NCBI GenBank assembly: GCA_946406115.1
Contig: OX291545.1
Coordinates: 2,852,001 to 2,916,000 of the forward strand
Source: Apoda limacodes
Lineage: Eukaryota > Arthropoda > Insecta > Lepidoptera > Limacodidae
Reading direction: 5' to 3'
Length of the DNA: 64,000 nt
The number at the start of each line of letters is the position of its first letter. The first letter of the stretch is position 1. The notes beneath the pieces were generated by a model, which was given only the letters and a program-made list of their open reading frames with translations, ran no database searches and was not told where the DNA came from. Below are positions 23,380-35,500 of the stretch, in pieces. A program made the position numbers and the translations under genes.

Positions 23380-24630
23380 GCTCGATACCGCAAGTGAGTT
23401 GGGAATCGTCTACAATTCTCACAGCCCGTCGTTGAACCGAGTCAAAAGGGGCAAGCTGTTATCCGGGTGCACCCGCCCAGAGATGGCAGCAGTACTCCAT
23501 ATGGGGCCGAACTTGCGACTTGTAAAGTAACAACCTTTGCCCCGACGTGAAGTACTGCTTCGCTCTGTTGAGTACACCTAGTTTTTTGGACGCCAGCTTC
23601 ACCTTACCTTGTAAATGATCTCGGAACTGAACATCGCTGGAGATGTCGACAGCAAGGATCCCAATGCTCTTGGAGTTGGAGAGGGGAGTGTTCTGGAATT
23701 GTGAGACTACAGTGAATGGAGTTTTCTTAGCGGTAAACGCGCACGCTTGTGTCTTTGTAGGGTTGAATCAGACCAAGTTTACCCGTCCCCAGTCAAAGAC
23801 CTTGGACAGTGTGGTCTCGATTTGAGACACAAGTTCTCCGCGGTTTTCCTCCACAACGGAACGAGGGATATTTGCACGACCCGTGTAATAAGCGTCTCCA
23901 GTACTGTCATCTGCATAGCAATGTATGTTGTTGATGTTCAACATGTCATTGATATGCAGTAGAAACAGCGTAGGAGACAGCAAAGAGCCTTGCGGGACAC
24001 CAGCATTAATGTCCATGCTATCAGAGCAACTACCGTCAACTACGGTTCGTATGCGCCTGCCGGACAAAAAGCTAGCCACCCATTTGCACAAACTCTCGGG
24101 CACTCCGTAAGATGGCAACTTCGATAGAAGACCCCAGTGCCAGACCCGATCGATCGCCTTCGCTATGTCCAGGCTACATGCCAATGCCTCCCCCTGACTC
24201 TCAATGGCTAGTGCCCATCGGTGTGTGAGATACACTAGAAGGTCACCAGTTGAGCGACGGTGGCGAAAGCCATATTGACGGTCACTGACCAGGTCGTGTA
24301 CTTCTAGGTATCTTAGAAGCTGTGTGTTGATCACACGCTCCATCACCTTGGAGAGTAGAGAGGTAATAGCGATAGGCCTGTAATTCGATGGATCTGATCT
24401 ATCGCCCTTTTTGGGCACCGGATGCACATTCTCAGTCTTCCATGAAGACGGAAATTGCCTAGTGTGGTAGGAAAGCGTGAAGAGGCGCGTGAGTACAGGA
24501 CATAACTCAGGAGCACACTGCTTAAGCACCACTGCTGGTATACCGTCTGGCCCACTCGACTTATGAACGTCTAGAGAAAGCAACGCCCGCCTGACCTTCC
24601 GGTGCGTTATGGAGATTTCCGGCATGGTCT
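23380..24630 (-). pseudogene. LINE reverse transcriptase, mostly intact frame
   Basis: 285 codons are open from about 24625. Reverse transcriptase blocks are visible in order: SSGPDGIPAVVLK, PVPKKGDRSDPSNYRPIAIT, YGFRHRRSTGDLLVY, SLDIAKAIDRVWH, AGVPQGSLLSP and the catalytic CYADDS. The frame breaks at about 23768 after DWGRVNLV and continues as 'AFTAKKTPF', 'QFQNTPLSNSKSIGI' and 'EYCCHLWAGAPG' down to RRDL. The usual AF in block A is AI here. Confidence 0.8.
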
Positions 24631-24976
24631 TACCTCACCACGGTATAGTAGGGGGTACAGCGCCTTCATCGTTCATGTTCGAGTTCGAGGCAAAGAGACT
24701 GCCCAGTAGATCGTCTTTCTCTTTAGCACTATGGGCCGAGTCACCATCGGTCTTTCGCAGTGGTGGTAACGACGACTGGCAAAAGTTCCCTTCGGCAGCT
24801 TTGGCAAGCGACCAGAAAGCACGACTCCCAGAAGGATAGCTCGCAAGTCGCCCACCTATTTTGCCGATGAATTGTAATTTTGCTCTGGCAGTTAATTTGC
24901 GTTTTAACTTAGAAATATTCGGATTCTTATTATTACGAGCCGTGGTCCAAGCCTCATATGCAGTTTGCTTAAGAAT

Positions 24977-25882
24977 TTAAGCTTTTTTTGAAGAATTTAA
25001 GACGCCAGCAGCCACTCGCGGGTTAGGAATATAGCATTCCATACCAGCAAGGATTGTCTCAGTGACTACGGCTGCGCAGACGTCAGGATCTTCTGAGTTA
25101 AAGCAGATCTGCATCCACGGGTACGATGCGAAAAATTCTCGCAATCCATCCCAGTCAGCCGACTTATAGTGCCACACACGACGCCAATTAGTTGGCCCAG
25201 ATTGGTTGTGAGCATGACATTTGAGTCCGAACGAGACAGTGGTCCGCGGAACCAAGAGGCGCATCTACTGAGACGGAGTATCCGTCCGGACGAGTAGTCA
25301 GCAGAAGGTCCAGTAAGGAGCTCGTATGTTTCTCTATATCTGTTATTCTCGTTGGAGAAAGTAACAGCTGAGAGAATCCATAGGTCAGAGCAAATTCATG
25401 AGCAGATATCCCAGCATAGTTATTGGTTCGAGAACTGAGCCACTCACGATGGTGGGCGTTAAAGTCTCCCGAAATAACTAGTTCTGCTGTGGGATATTGC
25501 TCTAGAACTTTGTCAGTCGTCAAACTCAGGTGCGTGAAGAGACCGCTATGAGACCTGTATAGGCACGCATAGATACGAGTGTGGCCGCCGTAATCTACGC
25601 GCACCCACAATATCGACAGGTCCCTGTCTTCAAGGCTATGAAGGCGGCGACAGCAGATATCCTCCCGGACGAACATACACACGACTCATAAAATTCTGTT
25701 AGAGTTTGTAGCCGGGATATTAGTGAAGGTATGATGTGTCGGCCGGACGAATATCTGCGTCTCCGTGAGAAAAAGAATGGTCGGCTGCGCAGTCTCGAGA
25801 TGGTGGTGGACTGCGTTAAGATTTGTGTGAATACCCCTGATGTTGCAAAAATGCACATTATATGTGGATGGAGTAGCCACAC
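24977..25882 (-). pseudogene. LINE AP-type endonuclease, frameshifted
   Basis: Successive minus-strand frames give STYNVHFCNIRGIHTNLNA and ILFLTETQ, then VISGDFNAHHREWLS, SSLLDLLLTTRPDGY and LGSADHCLVRTQ. Next comes WRRVWHYKSADWDGLREFF. These are the conserved blocks of exonuclease-endonuclease-phosphatase domains of non-LTR elements, including the GDFNAHH and SADH motifs. At least two frameshifts separate them. Confidence 0.75.
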
Positions 25883-26150
25883 TTCTTTTTCGTTCTCATG
25901 GCCATTTAATAAAAAAAATTACTAAGACTAAGGATGAGGATTCACTGCACAGACAGCTTAGAGGACAAAAGGTGCGGTTCTAAGACTGCCGAAGCTCGCC
26001 ACAGATGATACAGTTGTACAGCTGGCACGGCGGCCGGAAGGGCCCCTGATCCCCCTCTGTTGTAGTAGCCGGGTCCGCTCCGGTCTCCTTCTCCAGCACG
26101 ACTACCACTTCAGATACTTTACACAGGCTGGCGGATATGCTCGCTATGCC

Positions 26151-28642
26151 CTGATTTAGTTGTTCGGGTGGCTTATTCGAGCGAGTACTTGCAGTGCCCT
26201 ACCTGCCTTAAACAACATCAACGCGTAACTGTCTGAAGAAGTCATAATTTTCTGCAAAATCATTTCTGTTAGTAAGTCAGAATACATAACACTAAGAAGT
26301 GCTGATTTTATTTTATAGTTGTTTACAAGTGATGTTTCATTTTTATTCAATACCATTTTTTTCTAAATTAGGTAGACTATATGTAAATAAAAATCGCGCA
26401 TCTAAATTATTGCCTTTTGATTTAAAGCATTAAATAATAATTTAAAATCAGTTAGGTGTAGGCCAAACTAGTTAAGCATAAAGTATTTAGGCCAAACTAG
26501 AGTGTCCTGGGCTAAACTAGTATATAGTAGTATACACGCTAAGGATGTACCCGTTTGGCTCAGGTCAAACTAATTTAGGTTGGAATCTGGTTTGGCCGGT
26601 AATATATTGCCCAAATCACCCCAATAGCTCAGAGCAGGCCGTGCCCAAACAAAAAGGACGTATGAGGCTGATAAGGTGCATATATTACCCTAAACTTGGG
26701 TACAGTAATTATATTTTACATTGTCATACTAACTGAACAGTTGCGACTGTCAAAATGACAGATGTTTATTGTGTTATTTCGTTTACAAATTTTCTTGTAG
26801 ATTTCTGTATGAAATTCAGAGTTAATTATAAAAATAAAGAAAGTGCTGCATAGTTCATGGTTGCAGAAGTGTATGGAAAGCAGGTTGTGACATCAAATTC
26901 AAAGGTTTGGCCTAAGTTTACTCATTTAAATATTTCATGTTTTTTTTAACGTGATATTACTGTTATATATCACGTTTAACACGTACATTTCAACTTTTAC
27001 AATATTGCAGATCCTTAGATGTATTTCAATTGCTTTCCAGTCTTTAAGATTTCATAATATTTATGCATAAGATCTTGTTGTGAAAATTGATTAGGGTGAC
27101 CATAAATAATTATCTACTTAAGAAATAATATGTTTTAGATTTTACTTAAATAATTAATTATTTTGCTTCGATTACTCTTTATTTTGAAATAACATTTCAC
27201 TTAAATCTTTCTGTACACACACAGTTGACTCAAGATTTAGTATGGAATGCACTGAAGAGACATAGTTACTAAGTGGAGCGCTAGCACTTGCGCTCCTATG
27301 AAAAGAATTTCAGTAGAATGACTTAGTGCTAAAATAAACGAGTGTGAAAGAGAACGTTCGACACAGACTCACACGTGAAACAGAAGACCTTTTTATGAAA
27401 AATTAGCAAAATGTGGAGCGCCGCTCCTGGGCTATGGCAAAGAGAAATACTGTTGCCAGCTTGACGTGGGCTTCTCTGCGCTACGCTGTTTCTACTGCAT
27501 ATAAATTACATGTTGAGTAGCGTAGTTAATAATTTAGGGAAATTACTTCACATCTCGTATAAATTGTGATAATTTTGTTATTTTAATAAAACATTTAAAA
27601 GAGCGATCGCTAGAGAGTTTTTTTTACCGTTTTTCTTTCTAGAACGCCACCTTGATTACGAAGTTTGTAGACTTTTCGAATCATTCTTTAAAACTTGCAG
27701 CAGACTTTTATTTATTTTATCTTATACTCAAAATACCTACCTAAATTGTCATATCTATATATTGTAGAAGTTAACACACGCATCGCACACATAAATGTAT
27801 GTCAATATAGTGACTTGTACTGACTCTTGTTCGTAAGTCACTGATAAAGGTTTAGTGTGGTATTTATACTGAGCTGAGATTGCAGCAATGAACAGCAGCA
27901 ATAAATAGCTAAGTTAGTTAGAATAGTGTTAATTTTGTGTCAGTGTCGCTGTGAATCGACAAATAATGGTTTTTATTCTTTATTATTATTATTTATTTCA
28001 ACCCTGGTATTATTCAATCATAAGTTAACATTTAATTTTTACTTTAAGTTGTCCTAAATTATTATAACGTGTGCGGACCCTACATTTAAAAACTCGCACT
28101 TGGCCGCGTCTTAGCGAGTCTAAGCTCGACTCCGTAAATTGCTTATGGAACGCGCGGAGAGGTAATTTTATTAGAATCGCTCAAAAGAGCAAGGTCGTTG
28201 GCGTATACCCCAGTCTTAAAAACCTAGATCAACTGAAGTGCAGTGTAGGTAACTTAAGATCTTGAACTATTAGCATCAACTTAGGCAAAAAATTTGGTGT
28301 ATATTTATATATCTATTTAAATAAAAATAATATAACTCTGTAAATAAAAAAAATATCAATTATTTGGAAAACCATCACGTAATGAACTTATCTAAGGAAC
28401 GTTTACGGGAAAAAGATAATAATTAGTTTATGCATAATTATTTTTGAAATAGAAAAAAATAACAGTACCAGTACAAATAAATGACTTACTACTTTTATGA
28501 ATATTTATCTATACGAACACACAAATTCTAGGCATCTTATGTGTTAACATTGATTTAGTATTTTAAAAGGTTTTAGCAGATTTTGCTCTGGCAGAATAAT
28601 CAATTCAAATCTGGTCACACTAATTATTTTCTGACTTGTTAT
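26151..28642. other. Intergenic with short repeats
   Basis: It holds a cluster of GGCCAAACTAG motifs (26461-26600), a scrap near 27340 ('gagtgtgaaagagaac') of a MITE-like type, and a repeat scrap around 28075-28110. No gene is supported. Confidence 0.45.
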
Positions 28643-29445
28643 CACAGTTCCCAACTTAGGGGTTTTCCCCCCAGATTTAGGTAGTAAATAAGTGAGATGA
28701 GATTTTTTTAGGGGTCTGAAATTTTAGGGGTATTTTTAGGGATTTTTTGACTCTTTAATATTTTTAAATTGATAATATTAATATTTATTTCTTGATCTAG
28801 CGACATCTAGTACGTAATTCTACAACCACTCTGTGGTGACTGGCGGCAATACTGGCGCCACTGGCGGTCATTTTATTGTCTGTGCATATGGCTGTTATTG
28901 TTGTGTATGTTTTGGCGCGAATCTTAAGAGTGAGTGGTGTTTTTTCGTGTTTAATTTTTCTAAATTCATTTAGTGTGTTTCGATGTGTATATTTTAGCAA
29001 TGTCTTACGAAAGCATGTTAAGAATTGTGCACCGAAGGCTCATGAATAGTGAATTATGAAGAAATAAGCAGGACATGACGCGCAATTTCTGAAGGAACCA
29101 CACCAAAACTCCCGCCCTCTCTTGGGACATGTAAACGAGGACGCGCGATATCGCCGCATTAAAACTTGAATATAGCGCTTCGCGAAACTTAGATAATGAC
29201 ACAGATATGAAATAATGCGAAATAGTCTCCAAATCGAAGAAAGAAGAAGAAGTCTATATTTTTTTAAACTTGAGTATGACATTAGCTTATGTCAGATAGG
29301 ATACCACCAAAAAAATAGGTTAAGAATATATATATATATATTATGTTTATATATTTTTTAGTGGGACAACTCAATAAGTAAGGCGATTTAAGGGGTTTTT
29401 GACACAAACTTTAGGGATAAACATTTTTGAGAGTTGGTAACACTG
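28643..29445. repeat. Possible transposon with inverted ends, just upstream of TBC1D20
   Basis: CACAGTTCCCAACTTAGGGG at the left and the reverse complement CAGTGTTACCAACTC at the right are weak inverted repeats. 'ttaggggt' and 'tagggattttt' blocks lie inside both ends. The right end lies about 90 bp before the TBC1D20 start codon. The ends are diverged, so this is tentative. Confidence 0.3.
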
Positions 29446-29536
29446 CTTGTTATGTCAAATGTCAAATTTGTTAAGATAAACAGGAAAATGATAAATTATC
29501 CTATTAATAATTAAACTTTATAATTGAAATTTTAAA

Positions 29537-32500
29537 ATGGAGACTAATTCAGATGCTGACCTAAACGAAAAATGTAATTCAGAAGAAAATAATATAAATA
29601 AACAACTCGTCGACTTGCACCCGAAAAATATTGATGACATATCTACGCCGTCAGAACTAAAATTTGACCAAGGTACATACGGTAAACAAATAAGTTTCAT
29701 TTTAACACAAGCTTTCAGTAAGTTTTGGCCTTTGTATTGTGGTGCCTTCTGTCTAAAGTTTCCTTTACAATTCTGGTAACATATGTTCACAGTGAAAGGA
29801 GAATAAATAAATGTTAGAATTTTATTACTGTTTTAGCATTTCTTCACGTTTCTGATCATTTTTTTTTTGTAATGTTATGTTGGTCAAGAGAAACTTGGAT
29901 GAATTGTAAATAATTTGAATCTCTATCTACACGTATATTTCGTTTTCTTGGAAATGGACAGTATCTTATAGTTATATTTCATTAATACAAGACTCAACTT
30001 GCTGTATTTTATATATTTTATGTGTGAATTATATTTGGGCTGTTCCAAGGTACTTTGAGGATTAGGAAAAACTGTTTTGATTTTAGTTAATTTGAATTTA
30101 ATTATAAGAGATAGCACAAACCTCTACTCCTAAAAGCATTTATTCTTTTTTGCTTTTTAGAATACTCTCTTTGATTTTGTGTGATCTATTTTATTTTAGC
30201 TGAGCCTGTTAACCTTATTATCAACATCTAAGTTTTACAAAAATCAAATACTATACTTGCTTTGTATTTTGTGCAATGAAAGTATTCACTTTAGAAAAAC
30301 ACAAATCCATGGCAAATATTGCAGTGATTATAGCATGAACGCGAAGCAAGAAGAATTTAGTTTCACTATTTGTCTCTGCTGCATGCACATAATGCGCTCG
30401 CACAGATGCGATAACTGCTGAGGCATGCTAAAGAATTAAAATTCGACTATGTAAGCTAGTAAAAGGAAATAACTCAAAACACTAAATTTATAAAACATTA
30501 CTTCTTCCTGCAACCACTTGGGTTTTAGAATTAGCTCTCTGGTCCCTGCCAAGGTTATCTACAAGGATTACAGTATGGGGTTCTCCAAGAAAGAAGTTAT
30601 TAGATTTTTGAATGATCAGCAACATGCAAGTGATGCCCCAGGTGTTGCAAGCGTCCATAGGCTGTAGTGACCACTCACCGTCAGGCAAACCATTAGCTTG
30701 TTTTCCACCTTAGTGGTTTAAAACAAATATTGACTTTGACTTGAATTTAATGAAATTTCATTGCCTTGACCCACTAACCTTTTACAAAAAATAAAAATTA
30801 ATGAAACACCTACTTGGTAAATTTTTACTGTGGCATAATGCTACTATAGTGTTTGTACTGTGCTGTGACATAATGCCTTTAACTCATTAATGAATGAATG
30901 TCGAATGTAAACATCGTTTGACACTAACAGTTTAGTCAGCTGATTAGTGATACAACCTTGCCAAATCTGGTGTTCGATCGCTAGTGTCACACTTGACACA
31001 GGCTGTGGACCGTCCAATTATGGTAATAACAGCACTAGATGTTATTGTTAAAAACTTGTTTTAAATTTAAATCAAAAATACTAAAGGTATGTAGCAGTGT
31101 GTATTACAGTAATTTGGCGTGTTTCAAAGTTTATCACCTTATCTAACCGGCCTAATCGGGCCTGACCTATTTATTCAGTTGACACTAAACTCAGCGTTTA
31201 GGTATTCCTGCACACTGGGATGCAATGATCTTGTGTTACATGATGCTGATAATAAAGTCTGGTTTGAAACAGTTGGAGATATGTATCCGTAGTTAGTCTA
31301 TTTAAGAACACTGGTTCAAACAATCTTTTACTGTTTATTTATTTCACATTGGTAATGTCACATCGCATTGTTTTTTTTTCTATTTGACAGTGTAAATCGT
31401 CATGGCGATTTTCTACTTCATTGGGATTTGTTTTGATGTCCATTATCGATACCATTGCCGCTTGCATAGGCATTGAGTAGTACACAACATTTTTGCACGC
31501 GGTAATGGAAATGTTATGGTATGGAATAGAAAACTATTAGCATAGATGTAAGGCAATCCCCTAGCCGGTAACAGTGTGATTCGTAAGGGTGGTGGCAATT
31601 GCGCTGGGCAAACAGTTTGACATTGCCCAGTGATTAAAATAAAACAATTACTATAGACTACTATGGGGCGTAAGGGGGTGATTTAAGGCGACGTCTACGC
31701 GACGTATTGGGACAATTTTAACGCGTTTTTATTTATAAAAATAATCACATTAAGGACAATAAATATATTCACCACCCTAATCTATATTCAAAGTATCAAC
31801 TCCCACCTGTTACAGCTTAGACACATAATATCCTAACAGTAAATATATATGGAGATAGATGGATGGATAGATATTTAAATATACATATATACACACACAC
31901 ACATAAATACATATAAACATAATATATAAATAAATAGGAACAGAAATACATGTCAACTTACATAACCTATATCCTGTATACATATATTACATAAATAGCA
32001 AAATAATAGCTAGTATACATGGTGTGGGTCAGAATTTACTTTTTATTTGTTTTTGGAAAATATATAAAGATTAAGACTTAATGGATAAAAGGCAGAGCAT
32101 TCAAAAGTTTTATGGCTTGTACTGTAGATGAGTTACTGTAAAAATTGGAGCAGTGTGCTAGTGTTTTCAGAAGAAAATTGGTTATCGAAAATTTAAAACA
32201 TATACATAAATTCTGGAGATGCTTAAGTTTATTTAGCTGGTCCTCTATGTGAAAATAGCTATGCTGCTGCATAGTCAACAATAGGATGAAGCAATGATTG
32301 TGCCAGCAGAACTTTAGTGAATATTCGAAGAAAATTATGTAATTGCCTTAGCTAACTAACTGAAGGGTATAGATTTCAGCTTTACTTTTGTAGATGAGGC
32401 ACACAAGAAATAGTTCAGGTAATTATGATGCCAAGATTTTTACATTTTCACTGTAAGGGATAATTATACTGTCTAATACAACTGGAGGTAGTTTTATGAA

Positions 32501-35500
32501 GTTGATTCTTGATATTAACTTTGGACTTCCAATAATTATTACCTGTGTTTTTTGATGGATTTATATTAAGACCGTGTAATTCACTCCATTCTGTGACATA
32601 ACCTAGGTTAGCATTCATAGTATCGATAGCTGTATGAAGATTGTGTAGCAATGTTTGGGTGTACATTTGAAGATTGTCTGCATTACATGTGGTAGGGAGA
32701 AGAAATACAATGAGAAATTGCATTAATGAAAATTTTAAAAAATAGGTGAGAGCATGCCGCCTTGGAACGACGCCAGCCCGAATATCACACCAAGAAGGTC
32801 CCTACTTCCTATTATTTTTACATTACAAGAGTATCATACCTAGTGGGTCATTTTTCAGTGGGAAAATCACATTATGTCACAAAAAACAATAATGAACACA
32901 AAGAAATATGTTGCATCAAATTAAATCTGAAACTATTCATCATCGTCATCACACTCAAAGAACTTTCACTACAAAAACATATCAACTGTCGTTAGCAAAT
33001 TAAAGATTTTAACTGGGGTAAAAAAACCAGAGCTATCCAAGCACACCATTTTTTTATTAACTTAACGTTTTATCAAGTAAGAATTCTATACCCAGTTTTA
33101 GAATGTTTGTTAAGTTCAGTGAATAACATTCGTCATTGATTTGAGGTAAATTATGTAATCTTAAACAAAGAAATTTCATTATTTTTTTTAAAACATTTCT
33201 TTACAGAATTTGACTTTGAGGACCCAGTTATAACTGATAAGAAAAAGGATATTGAAAAGTGCCTGCAAAACCCTGATATAGTCAATTTAGAACAGTGGCA
33301 AAGCTTTGCAAGGGAAGTTGGGGGATTAATATGTGGTAAGACAATTGTGTTTAATGAAATATAAATGTTTTTATTAAGACACAACAGATACAAGTTAAAG
33401 GCTGCTGTAATTATTTATAGCATTAGTCATTATTACTACGAATACTCTTAAAGTTACTTTTAAAGTAAAGTTTTTGAAAACATCATACTTTGCCAAATGT
33501 TGTGCCACTTGTTTATCAATAACTTACTTAGTAAGTAGTAAACAGTTTGGCTTTATGAAAGGTCGGTTCACAACCAATGCAGGTGTGGCACTACAAAAAA
33601 AAAATTGAAGCCTGGAGGAATTTGTATGATGCTCTGGGAGTGAGAGTGTGAGTGTATCTAAAGCATTTGACTGTGTCCAACATAAAAATCCCATCAGGAT
33701 CTTTCATCAGAATGCTATTAGGGTCAAAGCTTGCAACCTTTGGACCTCCTTTAGTAGTAATCCATTTGGGGCCGCACTTGCAATTTGTAAAGCAGCAACC
33801 TTTGCCCCGAGGTGAAGTACTGCTTCACTCTGTTGAGTACACCAAGTTTTTTGGACGCCAGCTTTACCTTGTCTTGCAAATGATCTCAGAACTGAACATC
33901 GCTGGAGATGTCGACACCAAGGATCCCAATGCTCTTGGAGGTGGAGAGTGGAGTGGTATAGAATATTATGTTATTAACCAATTGATGTTTTCAAAAAAGT
34001 AACTATAAAGTTTCTTACCCGATTCTGCTTGGTAGAAATCTACATTTCGAACCGGAAGAAAAGTAGGTGGTTCAAAAGCATATTCGAATTGAAAAGTAGT
34101 TTGTAAAAAACCTGATTTGAATAAAACTTATTAACTTGATGATACAAAAAATAAGTGAAATTAAAATTGAGTTAAAATTGACATGTTGGTAAATGTAGTT
34201 GGGTTTTAATTTGTTAAACTTTTACTTGTATCTCTTATGATAACGCTGTGGCAAAGGCTTATACTGTTATGATTATATTTATAACAATGATAAGATGTAA
34301 TATAATAGCACTAAACAATATTTAAGCTCACCAGGTGTCATAACTCTTTTGATTGATTTAACAGATGAGTACAGACGAAAGATATGGCCATTATTAGTGG
34401 GTGTCACACAAGAGGAAATGACAGAACCACCATCATTGGATGAGCTTTCAACGCATAGTGAATACAATCAGGTGAGTGTTTGTAAATAAAAAATAAATAA
34501 TTTTTCCACTTCACTCAGAAATCAAATTTACCCCAGACCTAGGTAACCCTAAGCAAATCATAGGCCCACCACATTACTTGTAAACCTCTTTTACGTTTCT
34601 GAGATGTCTGTATTCCGTTTGTCTTCTCGGGACCACGTCACGTGGTCTGGCCATCATAATTTGAGAATTTGCACATTATGGATCAGATCTGTTGTCTATG
34701 TAATTCCTCATATATATATTTCAGTCTGATGCTTAACATGTTTGTTCTATTTCATACCTTGCTGGCAAACTTTCAGACTGTTGATGATGTTTTAGATAAA
34801 AAGACCATATCTGAAAGCGGTAAGCAAAGACAATAAGGACACATATGTGTTTAAGACTTGTATATTTGCAAACAGTATGTACAGCACCAAGCAATAAATA
34901 TTACACATTGAGCTTGAGAAAGAGATAATCGGCTAGCTTCGGCTTCGTAGAGCGTCGTCTCTGTCAGATAAAATACTGACAGTCTCATATCTATTAAGGA
35001 CATAAAAAAAAATGCGTTCCAAAATTAAATGCAATAAATAAATGACAAAAAAATCACAGCAGTAGTATATATAACGAAATTAAAAGGAAAACGAGTTAAA
35101 AGTAATAGTCAACTATTTATATTATAAAAAATTTATAAAATGTTTTTGGAGATGTAAAAATTTTAAAATTTTTAAAAAAATACATTAACAATTGCTTAGA
35201 TAAAGTTATATCCGTATTTCACCTCACAGTTATTTACCCTGGCAATAATATTTACAGTACCGAAAAATTTAAGTGTGCATTACAAACAATTAAATTCTTC
35301 TCTAATCAAAAGTAATTAATACATTACATATTCAAAATATTAAATGAAAATTAAGAAAATAATAAACTACTTATTGTACTTTTAGAGACATAGCACTGTA
35401 ACCCATTAGTGTGAGTCTTTACCAGGTAGTGTTGGATGTAAATCGGTCTCTGAAGAGGTTTCCTCCCGGCATCCCGTACGAGCAGCGTGTCGCCCTGCAG

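Larger units (their letters stand above)
22637..26150 (-). mobile_element. Jockey/CR1-like LINE, broken
   Basis: Order on the minus strand: a possible ORF1 remnant (about 26150-25930), endonuclease (25882-24977), reverse transcriptase (24630-23390), the ORF2 tail (23007-22680) and a 3' end running into an A-rich tail (T-run at about 22637 on plus). Frameshifts and stops break the endonuclease, and a nested insertion (23008-23358) splits the C-terminal part. Further fragments of the same family are at 3826-4180, 30490-30722 and 33752-33957. Confidence 0.85.

Noticed and set aside
33652..34002. 116-codon plus ORF in TBC1D20 intron 2
   Set aside because: It runs through two oppositely oriented LINE fragments, so it is not a gene.
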